NCBI GenBank assembly: GCA_035545535.1
Contig: DASZYF010000138.1
Location: forward strand, 1 to 24,024
Source: DASZYF01 sp035545535
GTDB lineage: Bacteria > Actinomycetota > Actinomycetes > Mycobacteriales > CAJCIY01
Reading direction: 5' to 3'
Length of the DNA stretch: 24,024 nucleotides
Shown here: positions 8,016-18,977 of the stretch, in pieces
Layout: each line of letters opens with the position of its first letter
Position numbering within the stretch: position 1 is the first letter of the stretch
Notes under the pieces: model-generated
What the model was told of the DNA's origin: nothing
Database searches by the model: none
Seen by the model: the letters and a program-made list of their open reading frames with translations, nothing else
Program-made: the position numbers and the translations under genes

Positions 8016-10802
8016 CTAGACGGTGTCGACCTTGCGGCGACGGCCGATGACCGCGGCGCCGGCGATCAGGGCGAGGCCGGTGAGGCCGAGGCCCACCGGC
8101 ACACCCGTCGCGGCCAGCGCGCCACCCGGCGGCGTGACCGACGGCTTGTGCGGCTTGCGCGGCTTGGTCACCGGCTTGTGCGGGTGCTTGGTGACCGCGC
8201 GGCTGGCCGGCTCGGCGCCGAGCGTCACGTCGAAGGTCGGCGACGCGTCGACCGTGACGGGCAGCGAGAAGAGCGCGGGGTCCATCTGGCCGAACGGCAC
8301 GACGTCGGTGGGGCCGAGGATCGCGTAGCTGCCCACGTCGAACAGGCGCTCGCCGTCGTGCACCTTGCCGAGTGCGCTCGCGGGCACGTCGATGACGATC
8401 GTGTCGCCGGTGATGTGACCGGTCGCCGCGACCGCCGGGTTCGGGCGGTAGTCGGTGCCGTACGGCGTGGTCGGCCCGGTGGGCGAGGTGATGGCGTCGC
8501 CGTTGGCCACCTCGGCCGCGCCGAACGACGGTGCCGACGCTCCGCGCGCCACCGTCGCCTCGACGTAGTAGGCGTGCCCGTGGCCGTTGGCCTCCATCGT
8601 GTCCCACCGCGTGACGTAGCGGGCCTGCTGGATCGGCGTCGCGCCGTCGACGGTCTGGCTGGGGAGCGTGCCGAGCGAAGCGGCCGACGTGAGCTTCATG
8701 CGCACCTCGAACGTCGCGCTGTCCTTCATCCCGACGGTCGTGCCGCGCAGGTCGAGCCGCGGGTCGTTCGCGCTGGTCGTGTCGGTGGTTCCGTAGAAGG
8801 GGTACTTGGCATCCCCCGCGGCGTCCGCGATGCCGTTGCCGCGCACGGCCCGCAGCGCGTTCGGCTTGCCCACGATGAGCGAGGGGCCGCTCGCCTGGTA
8901 CGCGACCTTGACGTAGGGGTAGAGCGTCGCGTTGTTCGCGTCGGACCAGACGGAGACGAGGTGGCCCTGCGGGTCGATCGTCAGGTCGAAGTAGTCGGCC
9001 AGGTTGCGGTTGCCCATCGTCGCCGCGCACGCGGTGCCGGCCGTGCAGATGTTGTCGTCCTGGTTCGGCTTGTCGGTGATCTTCGCCTCGTGGAAGCTCG
9101 GCGCCGCGCAGGGCGTCGCGTCGGCCTGGCACAGGCCGTTGGTCGTCAGCGCGACGTAGGGCAGCCAGCCGCCCTGTCCCGGCTTGACGAGGTCCGGCGT
9201 GCCCGCGGGCGCGCTCGTGCCGTAGTAACCGATGGCCACCCGACCAGGGCTGCCCGCGATGATGTTCGCGAAGATCGAGACCTTCACCGCGTTGTCGCTG
9301 ACGACGACCGGCTTGAGCCACACGGAGGCCGGAGCCTTGACGTTGTTCTTGTAGCCCGCCGGCGCGATGGCCATGTAGGTCTTCTGCGTCGCGCTGTCGG
9401 CCCACGCGGCGTAGAGGTTGCCGACGTTGTCGAGTGACAGCACGGTGAAGCTGCGCGCGTTCTGGGCGCCGGGGATGTTGTGGCAGGTGAACGTCTTGCC
9501 GCCGTCGAGGCTCACACCGACGGCGAACCCGCCACCGGCCGCGCAGGCGCCGGGCACGAGCCCACCCGCCGAGAGGAAGCCGACGTAGATGGCGCGCGAG
9601 GTGCCGGGGGTCTTCTCCGCCGGGATGCCGTGGATGCCCTGCGTGTTGTCGATGACCATCGAGCCGGACTGGTCGACACCGACGATGTTCGGCTTGTCGA
9701 CCGGGGTGCCGGTGCCGGCGTTGTACCAGGAGCCCAGGGCGCCGTCGTGGTCGTTGCGCTCGAGGTAGTAGCCGGCGAGCGGCACGTGGAAGCCGGTGAA
9801 CACCGTGTGCGTGCCGGCGAAGAGCCCGGGCCACTGGCGGTCGACGCCTGTGACGGTCTGACCCACTGCGGTGTCCACCTGCGAGGCGGGGAACGTCTCG
9901 CCGTGGTCGGAGGAGACCCCGACCGCCTCGTTGGCGAGCGCGACCTGCGAGGTGTAGATCAGCTTGCCGTTGGTCGGGTCGATCGAGGTGTTGGTGTCGC
10001 CTCCACCGCCCGCGATGCAGATCGGCACCTGGCGGCCGGTGCAGGCCGCGCCGGCGGTGCCGAGGTCGGACGGGTCGGCGTAGCGCTTCTGGTAGCTGAG
10101 GCCGTCGTCCTGGCTGCGGTACAGCACGCCGACGTTCGTGCGGCTGCTGACCGGCCAGTCGACGTAGCTGCGGGTGCCCTGCGTCGGGTCGACGTGGACG
10201 CCGGGCTCGCCGCCGAACAGTACGGGGTCGACGACGGTGCCCGCGGTGAACGAGAACGCCTTGTCGTCGACGAGGTTCGATAGCACCACGGCCGCGCTGT
10301 TCTTGGCCGTCGAGGCCGCCGTGACGACCGCCTTGTACGGGACCGTCGCGGCGGTGCCCGGCGTGCCGACGCAGACCTCGAACGTGTAGGTGCCCGGCTT
10401 CGCGTCCTTGAAGGTCGCGGTCTCGGAGGCGGTGTCGCTGCCCGTGCCGCTGGTGACCGTGTTGCCCGAGGAGTCGAGCACCAGGATGTCGAGGTCGGTG
10501 CTGTCGGTGTTGGTGACCTTGATCGTCACGGTCGACGTCGCGGTGTCGTAGAACGACGCGCTGGGCGTGGTGATCGACAGGTCGGTGTCGTCCGCGAGCG
10601 GGTTCGGGACGCCGCTGCCCTGGTCACAGCCGCCGGAGTCCGCGGCGATCGGCACGGTCCCGTCCCAGGTGACCTGGCTCGCCGCCGCGCCCGGGGACGG
10701 GATCGCGAGGGTGGAGCTCGACGGCGTGGCGGCGCTGGAGACCCCCACCGCCGCGGCCAGCAGTCCGAACCCGGCGACCAGGCTCACCCGACGTGCGTTC
10801 AC
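8016..10802 (-). CDS. secreted sialidase-like beta-propeller protein with LAATG sortase signal
   Basis: The 928-residue protein carries a signal peptide (about 1-25, ending VSSAA). A beta-sandwich module at about 75-165 resembles PPC-type domains (DLDILVLDSSGN, PGTYTFEVCVG). A propeller-like region at about 195-640 has Asp-box/BNR repeats: SQDDGLSYQ (230-238), SSDHGETF (297-304) and SLDGGKTF (431-438). A further beta-rich part reaches about 860, then a Lys/Pro/His-rich wall-spanning stretch. The sorting signal LAATG is at 896-900, followed by a hydrophobic segment and RRRK. LAxTG is the motif of class E sortases of high-GC actinobacteria, so covalent wall attachment is expected. I see no complete sialidase active site (Arg triad not assigned), so it may be a hydrolase or a binding protein. 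GTG 10802 has GAGG 8 nt upstream. It follows ppdK by 160 nt and precedes dgt by 9 nt. Confidence 0.82.
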   Translation of the reverse strand: MNARRVSLVAGFGLLAAAVGVSSAATPSSSTLAIPSPGAAASQVTWDGTVPIAADSGGCDQGSGVPNPLADDTDLSITTPSASFYDTATSTVTIKVTNTDSTDLDILVLDSSGNTVTSGTGSDTASETATFKDAKPGTYTFEVCVGTPGTAATVPYKAVVTAASTAKNSAAVVLSNLVDDKAFSFTAGTVVDPVLFGGEPGVHVDPTQGTRSYVDWPVSSRTNVGVLYRSQDDGLSYQKRYADPSDLGTAGAACTGRQVPICIAGGGGDTNTSIDPTNGKLIYTSQVALANEAVGVSSDHGETFPASQVDTAVGQTVTGVDRQWPGLFAGTHTVFTGFHVPLAGYYLERNDHDGALGSWYNAGTGTPVDKPNIVGVDQSGSMVIDNTQGIHGIPAEKTPGTSRAIYVGFLSAGGLVPGACAAGGGFAVGVSLDGGKTFTCHNIPGAQNARSFTVLSLDNVGNLYAAWADSATQKTYMAIAPAGYKNNVKAPASVWLKPVVVSDNAVKVSIFANIIAGSPGRVAIGYYGTSAPAGTPDLVKPGQGGWLPYVALTTNGLCQADATPCAAPSFHEAKITDKPNQDDNICTAGTACAATMGNRNLADYFDLTIDPQGHLVSVWSDANNATLYPYVKVAYQASGPSLIVGKPNALRAVRGNGIADAAGDAKYPFYGTTDTTSANDPRLDLRGTTVGMKDSATFEVRMKLTSAASLGTLPSQTVDGATPIQQARYVTRWDTMEANGHGHAYYVEATVARGASAPSFGAAEVANGDAITSPTGPTTPYGTDYRPNPAVAATGHITGDTIVIDVPASALGKVHDGERLFDVGSYAILGPTDVVPFGQMDPALFSLPVTVDASPTFDVTLGAEPASRAVTKHPHKPVTKPRKPHKPSVTPPGGALAATGVPVGLGLTGLALIAGAAVIGRRRKVDTV

Positions 10803-10822
10803 GCAACCACCCTCGCCACACC

Positions 10823-10843
10823 CCGCGCGCTGTTGACGCGCGG
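10823..10843 (-). promoter_or_regulatory. hairpin in the leader of the sialidase-like gene
   Basis: CCGCGCG and CGCGCGG form a perfect 7-bp stem around a 7-nt loop, 21 nt before the GTG start and within the 160-nt gap after ppdK. There is no U-tract. It could weaken read-through from ppdK or shape the leader mRNA; neither is shown. The rest of the gap (10844-10962) holds no gene I can support. Confidence 0.35.
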
Positions 10844-10962
10844 CTCCACACCTCGGCGCTGTTCACGCCCTGACCGTGCCGGCGCGGATCTGCGCCACCA
10901 GGGCCTCTTCGACGAGGTGAGGCGGTGTTCCTGCCGCGGGTGAGCGGGGTCTCAGATGCGGG

Positions 10963-13662
<2,700 letters not shown>

Positions 13663-13705
13663 GCTCCGCAGGCTAGTGGTCGCCCTTCGGGGGCAGACTC
13701 GTGGT

Positions 13706-14038
13706 GTGGGGTTCTTCCGCCCCGACCGGGGCGACGACGTTGTCCTCGTGACGGATGCGCAACAGAGCCGTCAAGAGGAGCTGTCCGCGCGGGTGCGCCG
13801 GTACACGTGGACGATGGGCGTCCGCACCGCCTGCTTCCTGCTCGCGGCCCTGCTCCCCATCCCGCTGGTGTGGCGGATCCCGTTCATCCTCGGCGGGATG
13901 GTGCTGCCCTACATCGCGGTGACGATCGCCAACGCGGGGCCGGTGCGCACGAACGACCGGCCCGTCGGCTACACCGACCCCGACCGCAGGGCCACTCCCC
14001 CGAAGCAGATCGAGGGCCACACCGTCATCGACGTGTGA
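13706..14038 (+). CDS. DUF3099-family small membrane protein
   Basis: The 110-residue protein has two predicted membrane helices (about 37-54 and 57-76) and a polar C-terminus. The N-terminal VVLVTDAQQSRQEELSARVRRY block followed by a TMGVRT-type first helix is what I know of DUF3099, a family restricted to Actinobacteria with no assigned function. The start is uncertain. GTG 13706 keeps the conserved V-x-I/V-T-D-A segment. GTG 13748 would give 96 residues and cut it. A longer open frame reaches back into the start codon of ppdK and is unlikely. It is divergent from ppdK and convergent with the lipase gene, with two hairpins between their ends. Confident as a gene, moderate on the family. Confidence 0.75.
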   Translation: MGFFRPDRGDDVVLVTDAQQSRQEELSARVRRYTWTMGVRTACFLLAALLPIPLVWRIPFILGGMVLPYIAVTIANAGPVRTNDRPVGYTDPDRRATPPKQIEGHTVIDV

Positions 14039-14054
14039 GAAGCGCCGCGTGTGA

Positions 14055-14095
14055 CGCCGCCCGTCAGGCGGCGCAGCCCCTCTCACTCGAGGGGC
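14055..14095. terminator. two tandem hairpins between convergent genes
   Basis: Two perfect 7-bp stems follow each other: CGCCGCC/GGCGGCG (14055-14073, 5-nt loop) and GCCCCTC/GAGGGGC (14076-14095, 6-nt loop). The first begins 17 nt after the DUF3099 stop and covers the lipase stop codon; the second lies in the last lipase codons. No U-tract is present on either strand, which is common for actinobacterial terminators. Likely a bidirectional terminator. Confidence 0.5.
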
Positions 14096-15713
14096 ACGGG
14101 GCGTAGACGGTGATCTGACGGCTGGTCGAGCGGGCGAGCCGGGCGTTGCCGGCGAACTGGGCCCGGATGCCGATGAGGGGCCCCGGGGTGATCCGGAAGT
14201 GCCCGGTCGCGACGCCGTTCCGGCCGGTGATCACGGTGATCTTGCCGACCTTGATCCGGCGGCCGGACAGCCTCGCCGTGCTGTGCGCGCCCTTCGCGAG
14301 CCGCAGCTGAACGCGCACGTCGACGCGCCCGCTGCTCGGCACCTCGACCGATCCGTGGTGGCCGCCCTGCCCGTTGGTGATGCGCACGGTGACGACCGTG
14401 CCCGCGGCCTTGACCACCGGCTTCGGCATCGGGAGCAGCGCGAGGCTGCTGCCGGCCGGGATGTCCGCGCAGCCGTCGACGAACGGCGCGCCGTTCAACC
14501 GCTCCTCGAGGAACGGCAGCGCGGCCGCGGCCCACGGGACCGCGGCCTGGGTGTGCGCGAGCCCTTGCTCGACCATCAGCTGCACGTGCACCCCCTCTTG
14601 GCAGTACTCGTGCGCGAGAGCCTGCACGTCGGCCGCGATCATCACGCCGTCGCCGGTGCCGTCCGCGTCACCGACCGCCATGAGCAGCGGACCGTCAGGA
14701 TGACCGGGCGCGGTGCCCATCGTGAGGTTGTTGATGATCCGCACGAAGTCGGGGATCTGGAACGGGTCGCTGTACTCCGGCTTGAGCAGCTGCTTCACCG
14801 TCAGACCGGGGTACTTGCCGAGCAACGAGTTGATGCACTGGCCGCGCGCTTCGTCGACGAGCTTGATCCCGTAGGGCGAGAGGTACTGGTCGATGTCGAC
14901 GCCGTACGCGCGGGTGAGCGCCAGCAGGATGCCGGGCATGATCCCCGACCAGCTGGCGCTGCCGCTGATGTAGGTCAGGTTGTGCGCGTAGTCGACCGGG
15001 ATGCCGCCCTCGGCGACTCCGACGATGTTGAGGTCCGGCGCGTACAGCGGCGCGATCTCGCTGGCCCACTCCGAGGCGATCGAGCCGCCCGAGTAGCCGT
15101 AGAGGCCGATCGGCGTCGATGCGGGCAGCTCGAGGTCGGCCTCGGCCGCGCGCAGCGAGTCGAGCGTGCCGTAGCCCGACTCGTGGCCGGCCGACCAGTG
15201 CAGGTCCTCGCCCTCGAAGTCGGAGACGTTGACGTAGTAGCCCGCGGCGAGGAACTGGCTGATGAGCCCTTCCTCGGCGTCGACGTTCTGCGCCGTCCCC
15301 GGCCCGGAGTCGCCGCCGTTGAGCCAGTAGCTCGGGTCGCACTGCGCGCCGAGCGCGTCGTAGAAGCTCTGGTAGCTGACGATCTTGCCCAGCGCCGGCG
15401 CGGTCGGCGGCTTGAGCACGGTCGTCACGGTGACGGTCGGCTGCGCGAGCTCGCCGGCGGTCCGGTACAGCAGCTGGTCCCCCGGCACCGCCACATCGGT
15501 GCCGGAGATGTGCATCGAGATCGTCCGGGTCTTGAGGACCGTCCCCGGTGGGATCTGCCCGAGGGGCGTCGTGCCCGTGTAGCTGTAGAACGGGTCGGCG
15601 GTCGGCAGGGCGACCGTCGGCGCGCCGTGCGCCGGCAGGGCGACGGCGGCGAGCAGGGCAGCGGTCAGCGCGGCGACCGAGCGCCGGACGGTGGGGGCCT
15701 TCACGGCCACCAT
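14064..15713 (-). CDS. secreted triacylglycerol lipase, LIP family
   Basis: The 549-residue protein starts with a basic N-terminus and hydrophobic signal peptide (cleavage near residue 30, PAHGA). The alpha/beta-hydrolase region matches the secretory lipase (LIP, PF03583) family. Typical features are the FYSYTGTTPLGQIPPGTVLKTR-type opening (42-63), YGYSGGS with nucleophile S208, a probable catalytic Asp at D355 (GDGVMIAADVQ) and H387 (GLAHTQA). A C-terminal beta-rich module (about 430-549, basic, Ig-like in pattern) is an addition to the core and ends with a Cys pair. The expected substrate is an extracellular ester or triacylglycerol. ATG 15713 has AGGG 5 nt upstream; GTG codons just inside are alternatives. 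It begins 20 nt after the glyS stop on the same strand, so it could be read from the glyS transcript. Confidence 0.88.
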   Translation of the reverse strand: MVAVKAPTVRRSVAALTAALLAAVALPAHGAPTVALPTADPFYSYTGTTPLGQIPPGTVLKTRTISMHISGTDVAVPGDQLLYRTAGELAQPTVTVTTVLKPPTAPALGKIVSYQSFYDALGAQCDPSYWLNGGDSGPGTAQNVDAEEGLISQFLAAGYYVNVSDFEGEDLHWSAGHESGYGTLDSLRAAEADLELPASTPIGLYGYSGGSIASEWASEIAPLYAPDLNIVGVAEGGIPVDYAHNLTYISGSASWSGIMPGILLALTRAYGVDIDQYLSPYGIKLVDEARGQCINSLLGKYPGLTVKQLLKPEYSDPFQIPDFVRIINNLTMGTAPGHPDGPLLMAVGDADGTGDGVMIAADVQALAHEYCQEGVHVQLMVEQGLAHTQAAVPWAAAALPFLEERLNGAPFVDGCADIPAGSSLALLPMPKPVVKAAGTVVTVRITNGQGGHHGSVEVPSSGRVDVRVQLRLAKGAHSTARLSGRRIKVGKITVITGRNGVATGHFRITPGPLIGIRAQFAGNARLARSTSRQITVYAPCPSSERGCAA

Positions 15714-15733
15714 GGTCGCCCTGTTCGCTGAGA

Positions 15734-17119
<1,386 letters not shown>

Positions 17120-17257
17120 CTAGGCACTCCTCCGGCTGGCGGTCGGCTGTGAGCGGTGCGTGCGCCATGGTCCCGTCACGGTCGTCCGGTCCGCACCGGC
17201 GAACAGGCTATCCGGGTGCTCAAGGCGCCCGCCCAGTCGGCCGAACGGGGGACAGAG

Positions 17258-17272
17258 GCGTGCTGTGCACGC
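17258..17272 (+). repeat. small hairpin upstream of the 56-bp repeats
   Basis: GCGTGC and GCACGC form a perfect 6-bp stem with a 3-nt loop immediately before the first 56-bp unit. It may be part of the same structured leader. Confidence 0.35.
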
Positions 17273-17273
17273 G

Positions 17274-17408
17274 AAGACCACAACCGGGCCAAAGGCCGTG
17301 GCACGCTTCTCCGCCACGGCCGGAGGCCCAAGACCACAACCGGGCCAAAGGCCGTGGCACGCTCCTCCGCCACGGACGGAGGCCCGAGACCAGCAACGGG
17401 GCCGAGGA
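17274..17408 (+). repeat. 56-bp tandem hairpin repeat, two near-identical copies and a degenerate third
   Basis: Unit 1 (17274-17329) and unit 2 (17330-17385) differ at two of 56 bases (unit positions 35 and 47). A degenerate third start (17386 to about 17408) runs into the ribosome site of the next gene. Each unit contains an inverted repeat: GGCCGTGGC (17294-17302) pairs with GCCACGGCC (17313-17321) in unit 1, and the same stem with one mismatch in unit 2 (17350-17358 with 17369-17377). Each unit ends with CGGAGGCCC. The period is not a multiple of three, so the units are not protein repeats. The spacer 17120-17257 upstream presumably holds the promoters of glyS and of the gene at 17418; I see no clear hexamers. 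Confidence 0.9.
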
Positions 17409-17409
17409 G
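17404..17409 (+). promoter_or_regulatory. ribosome binding site deciding the start at 17418
   Basis: GAGGAG lies 8 nt before GTG 17418 and touches the earlier in-frame GTG 17409, which is too close to use it. The sequence CTCCTC in the loop of the second 56-bp unit (17362-17367) is its exact complement, so the site could be masked in the leader RNA. Confidence 0.6.
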
Positions 17410-17417
17410 TGACTGAC

Positions 17418-18659
17418 GTGGCGACCGAACGGAGCAGCCCCGCGCGCCGGCCGGGTGCGAGCAAGGCGCCGGCGTTCGGTGAGGCCCCCGTGAGCCCGCA
17501 GACGGGCAACCCCTTTGCCCCGACTTCGAACCCGGCAACTCCGGCGATCCCGACCGTCGCGCCGATGCCCGCTCGGCCGGTCGCGCGGCCCGTTGCTCCG
17601 GTTGCGCCCGCTCCCGTGCTGCCCCCGCAGGTGGGATCCGTCGCGACCGCGCCCCCCGTCCCGCCGCAGGCCCCGCCCGCGATGCCGCCGAGCCTCCCCC
17701 CGACGATGCCCCCGACGATGCCCCCCGCGATGGCGGCCCCGACGATGCCCCCCACGATGGCGGCCCCGACCATGGCCGCCCCCGCGCCGACCAGCCTGAT
17801 CCCGCCCCCGCTGCCGATGTCGCAGCTGCACGAGGCTTCCGTCGAGGTCGAGGCCCCGGCACCGCCGGCTCCGCCGAAGACGAAGCCGAAGCGGCGCGGT
17901 CGCCGGGGCGGCCGGGGCGGCGAGCGGTCCGCGCCTGAGCTGCAGCCGGTCGACCCCGCCCTGCTCGCCGCGTACCGCGAGTTCAGCGAGGACGTCCGTC
18001 CGTCCGACCACGCCGGCGTCTACTTCCCCGAGCATCGGAGCGCCGAGCAGGCCGAGGAGCCGAAGAAGCGCGAGCGTCGCAACGTCGACTTCATGCCCGG
18101 CGGCCGCGGCCGCACCCCCTCCACCGGCAAGGGTCCGGTCGTGCTCGCGGGTGTCGCGGCCGTCGCGCTCGGCACCGTGTTCGCCGTCGTGCTCGCCGGC
18201 CGCCACGGCACCACGCCGCCGGCGCCGGCGCTGAGCCACGCGGTGCACGTCGACGCCACCGCCGCCAACGCCAGCACGAGCATCACCGTGCCGACCACCG
18301 CCACGCGGGGCCCTGCCTACACGCTGACGGTGCCGGCCGGCTTCGTGGCCGATGCCGGCAGCGACGGCGGCTCCGACGTGCTGCTCTCCGAGCCGGTGCT
18401 CGACCTCCACCTGCGCGTCCAGTCGCGCACCAAGGACGCCGCGCTGAAGATCCCCTCCGGCTCCCCCGCGACGATGACCATCGCCGGTGCCACGGCGAAG
18501 GGCACCGAGGCGACCGCTCGGGGCCACGCCGTCCGCACCGTGCAGTTCGCGCGGGACGGCATCACCTACACCGTCACCGAGACCGTGCCGGCGGGCGGCA
18601 AGGAACACACGTTCAAGGTGCTCGACCAGGTGCTGTCCGGCTGGTCGTTCTCGCGCTGA
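17418..18659 (+). CDS. Pro/Ala/Met-rich single-pass membrane protein with Arg/Gly patch
   Basis: I do not recognise a family. The 413-residue protein has a long disordered N-terminal part (about 1-150) dominated by Pro, Ala and Met, with PPTM/AAPTM tetrapeptide repeats at about 94-124. A basic patch follows: KTKPKRRGRRGGRGGER at 154-170, resembling an RGG motif. Then comes a charged segment (PVDPALLAAYREFSEDV, 178-194), one membrane helix at about 239-262, and a C-terminal domain of about 150 residues. By the positive-inside rule the basic N-terminal part is cytoplasmic and the C-terminal domain, mostly beta-type (YTLTVPAGFV, VLDLHLRV), is outside. GTG 17418 was chosen for its GAGGAG; the frame is open to 17160 but the upstream part is the DNA repeat. 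It is divergent from glyS and ends 6 nt from the ABM-like gene. Possible roles include envelope assembly or division, but nothing shows this directly. Confidence 0.75.
   Translation: MATERSSPARRPGASKAPAFGEAPVSPQTGNPFAPTSNPATPAIPTVAPMPARPVARPVAPVAPAPVLPPQVGSVATAPPVPPQAPPAMPPSLPPTMPPTMPPAMAAPTMPPTMAAPTMAAPAPTSLIPPPLPMSQLHEASVEVEAPAPPAPPKTKPKRRGRRGGRGGERSAPELQPVDPALLAAYREFSEDVRPSDHAGVYFPEHRSAEQAEEPKKRERRNVDFMPGGRGRTPSTGKGPVVLAGVAAVALGTVFAVVLAGRHGTTPPAPALSHAVHVDATAANASTSITVPTTATRGPAYTLTVPAGFVADAGSDGGSDVLLSEPVLDLHLRVQSRTKDAALKIPSGSPATMTIAGATAKGTEATARGHAVRTVQFARDGITYTVTETVPAGGKEHTFKVLDQVLSGWSFSR
17697..17789 (+). repeat. 12-bp-period coding repeat (PPTM/AAPTM)
   Basis: About seven degenerate copies of a 12-bp unit (variants of CCCCCGACGATG) encode the PPTM, PPAM and AAPTM tetrapeptides. 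The high DNA similarity between copies makes slippage and length variation between strains likely. Confidence 0.7.
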
Positions 18660-18665
18660 CGCGCC

Positions 18666-18977
18666 TCAGGGCCGGCGCCGCACCGGCTCCGGCCCGGGTC
18701 CGGCCTCGTCGGCCGTCTCGTACGTGCTGACCGACTCGGCATGCGCGCCGAGCAGCGGTGTCGCCAGGAGCTTCACGTCGGTGGCGCCGAGAGCGCGCCG
18801 CCACGAGCCGAGGTCGGCGAACTGCGCGAGCACGGCCACCCCGCCGTCGTCCTCGACCGACTGCCCGACGCGGCCGCCGAGGAAGCCGGGGCGCGCGTGC
18901 AGCACGGCCAGCAGCTCGCGCGCCTGGGCGGCGACGGCCTCGCCGCCGCGCAGCCGGATCACGACGTCGATGCGCAC
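18666..18977 (-). CDS. ABM-like dimeric alpha/beta-barrel protein
   Basis: The 103-residue protein starts with a beta strand (MRIDVVIRL), a helix (EAVAAQARELLAVLHARPGF), and then RVGQSVEDDGGVAVLAQFADLGSWRRAL (described at about 36-63). The order, including the R-P-G-F turn and a D/E-W-type helix, matches the antibiotic biosynthesis monooxygenase-like fold. Members include quinone monooxygenases, haem-degrading proteins and many without known activity, so no substrate is given. The last 15 residues are a polar tail. GTG 18977 lies inside the end of the TAP-like peptidase gene (19-nt overlap) with AAGGGG just upstream, so translation is probably coupled. It is the last gene of the recO operon and converges with the gene ending at 18659. 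Confidence 0.7.
   Translation of the reverse strand: MRIDVVIRLRGGEAVAAQARELLAVLHARPGFLGGRVGQSVEDDGGVAVLAQFADLGSWRRALGATDVKLLATPLLGAHAESVSTYETADEAGPGPEPVRRRP

Noticed and set aside
7489..9834. Minus-strand frame of 781 codons overlapping the sialidase-like gene and dgt
   Set aside because: Arg-rich shadow in a different frame of the same strand; it overlaps two supported genes.
17274..17408. CRISPR array
   Set aside because: The 56-bp units are directly adjacent with no unique spacers, only two are intact, and no cas genes are nearby.
17220..18608. Minus-strand open frame of 462 codons antisense to the Pro-rich membrane protein
   Set aside because: Gly/Arg/His-rich shadow without start context. 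The plus frame has a ribosome site, a membrane helix and an orderly C-terminal domain, although low complexity makes this choice less certain than others.
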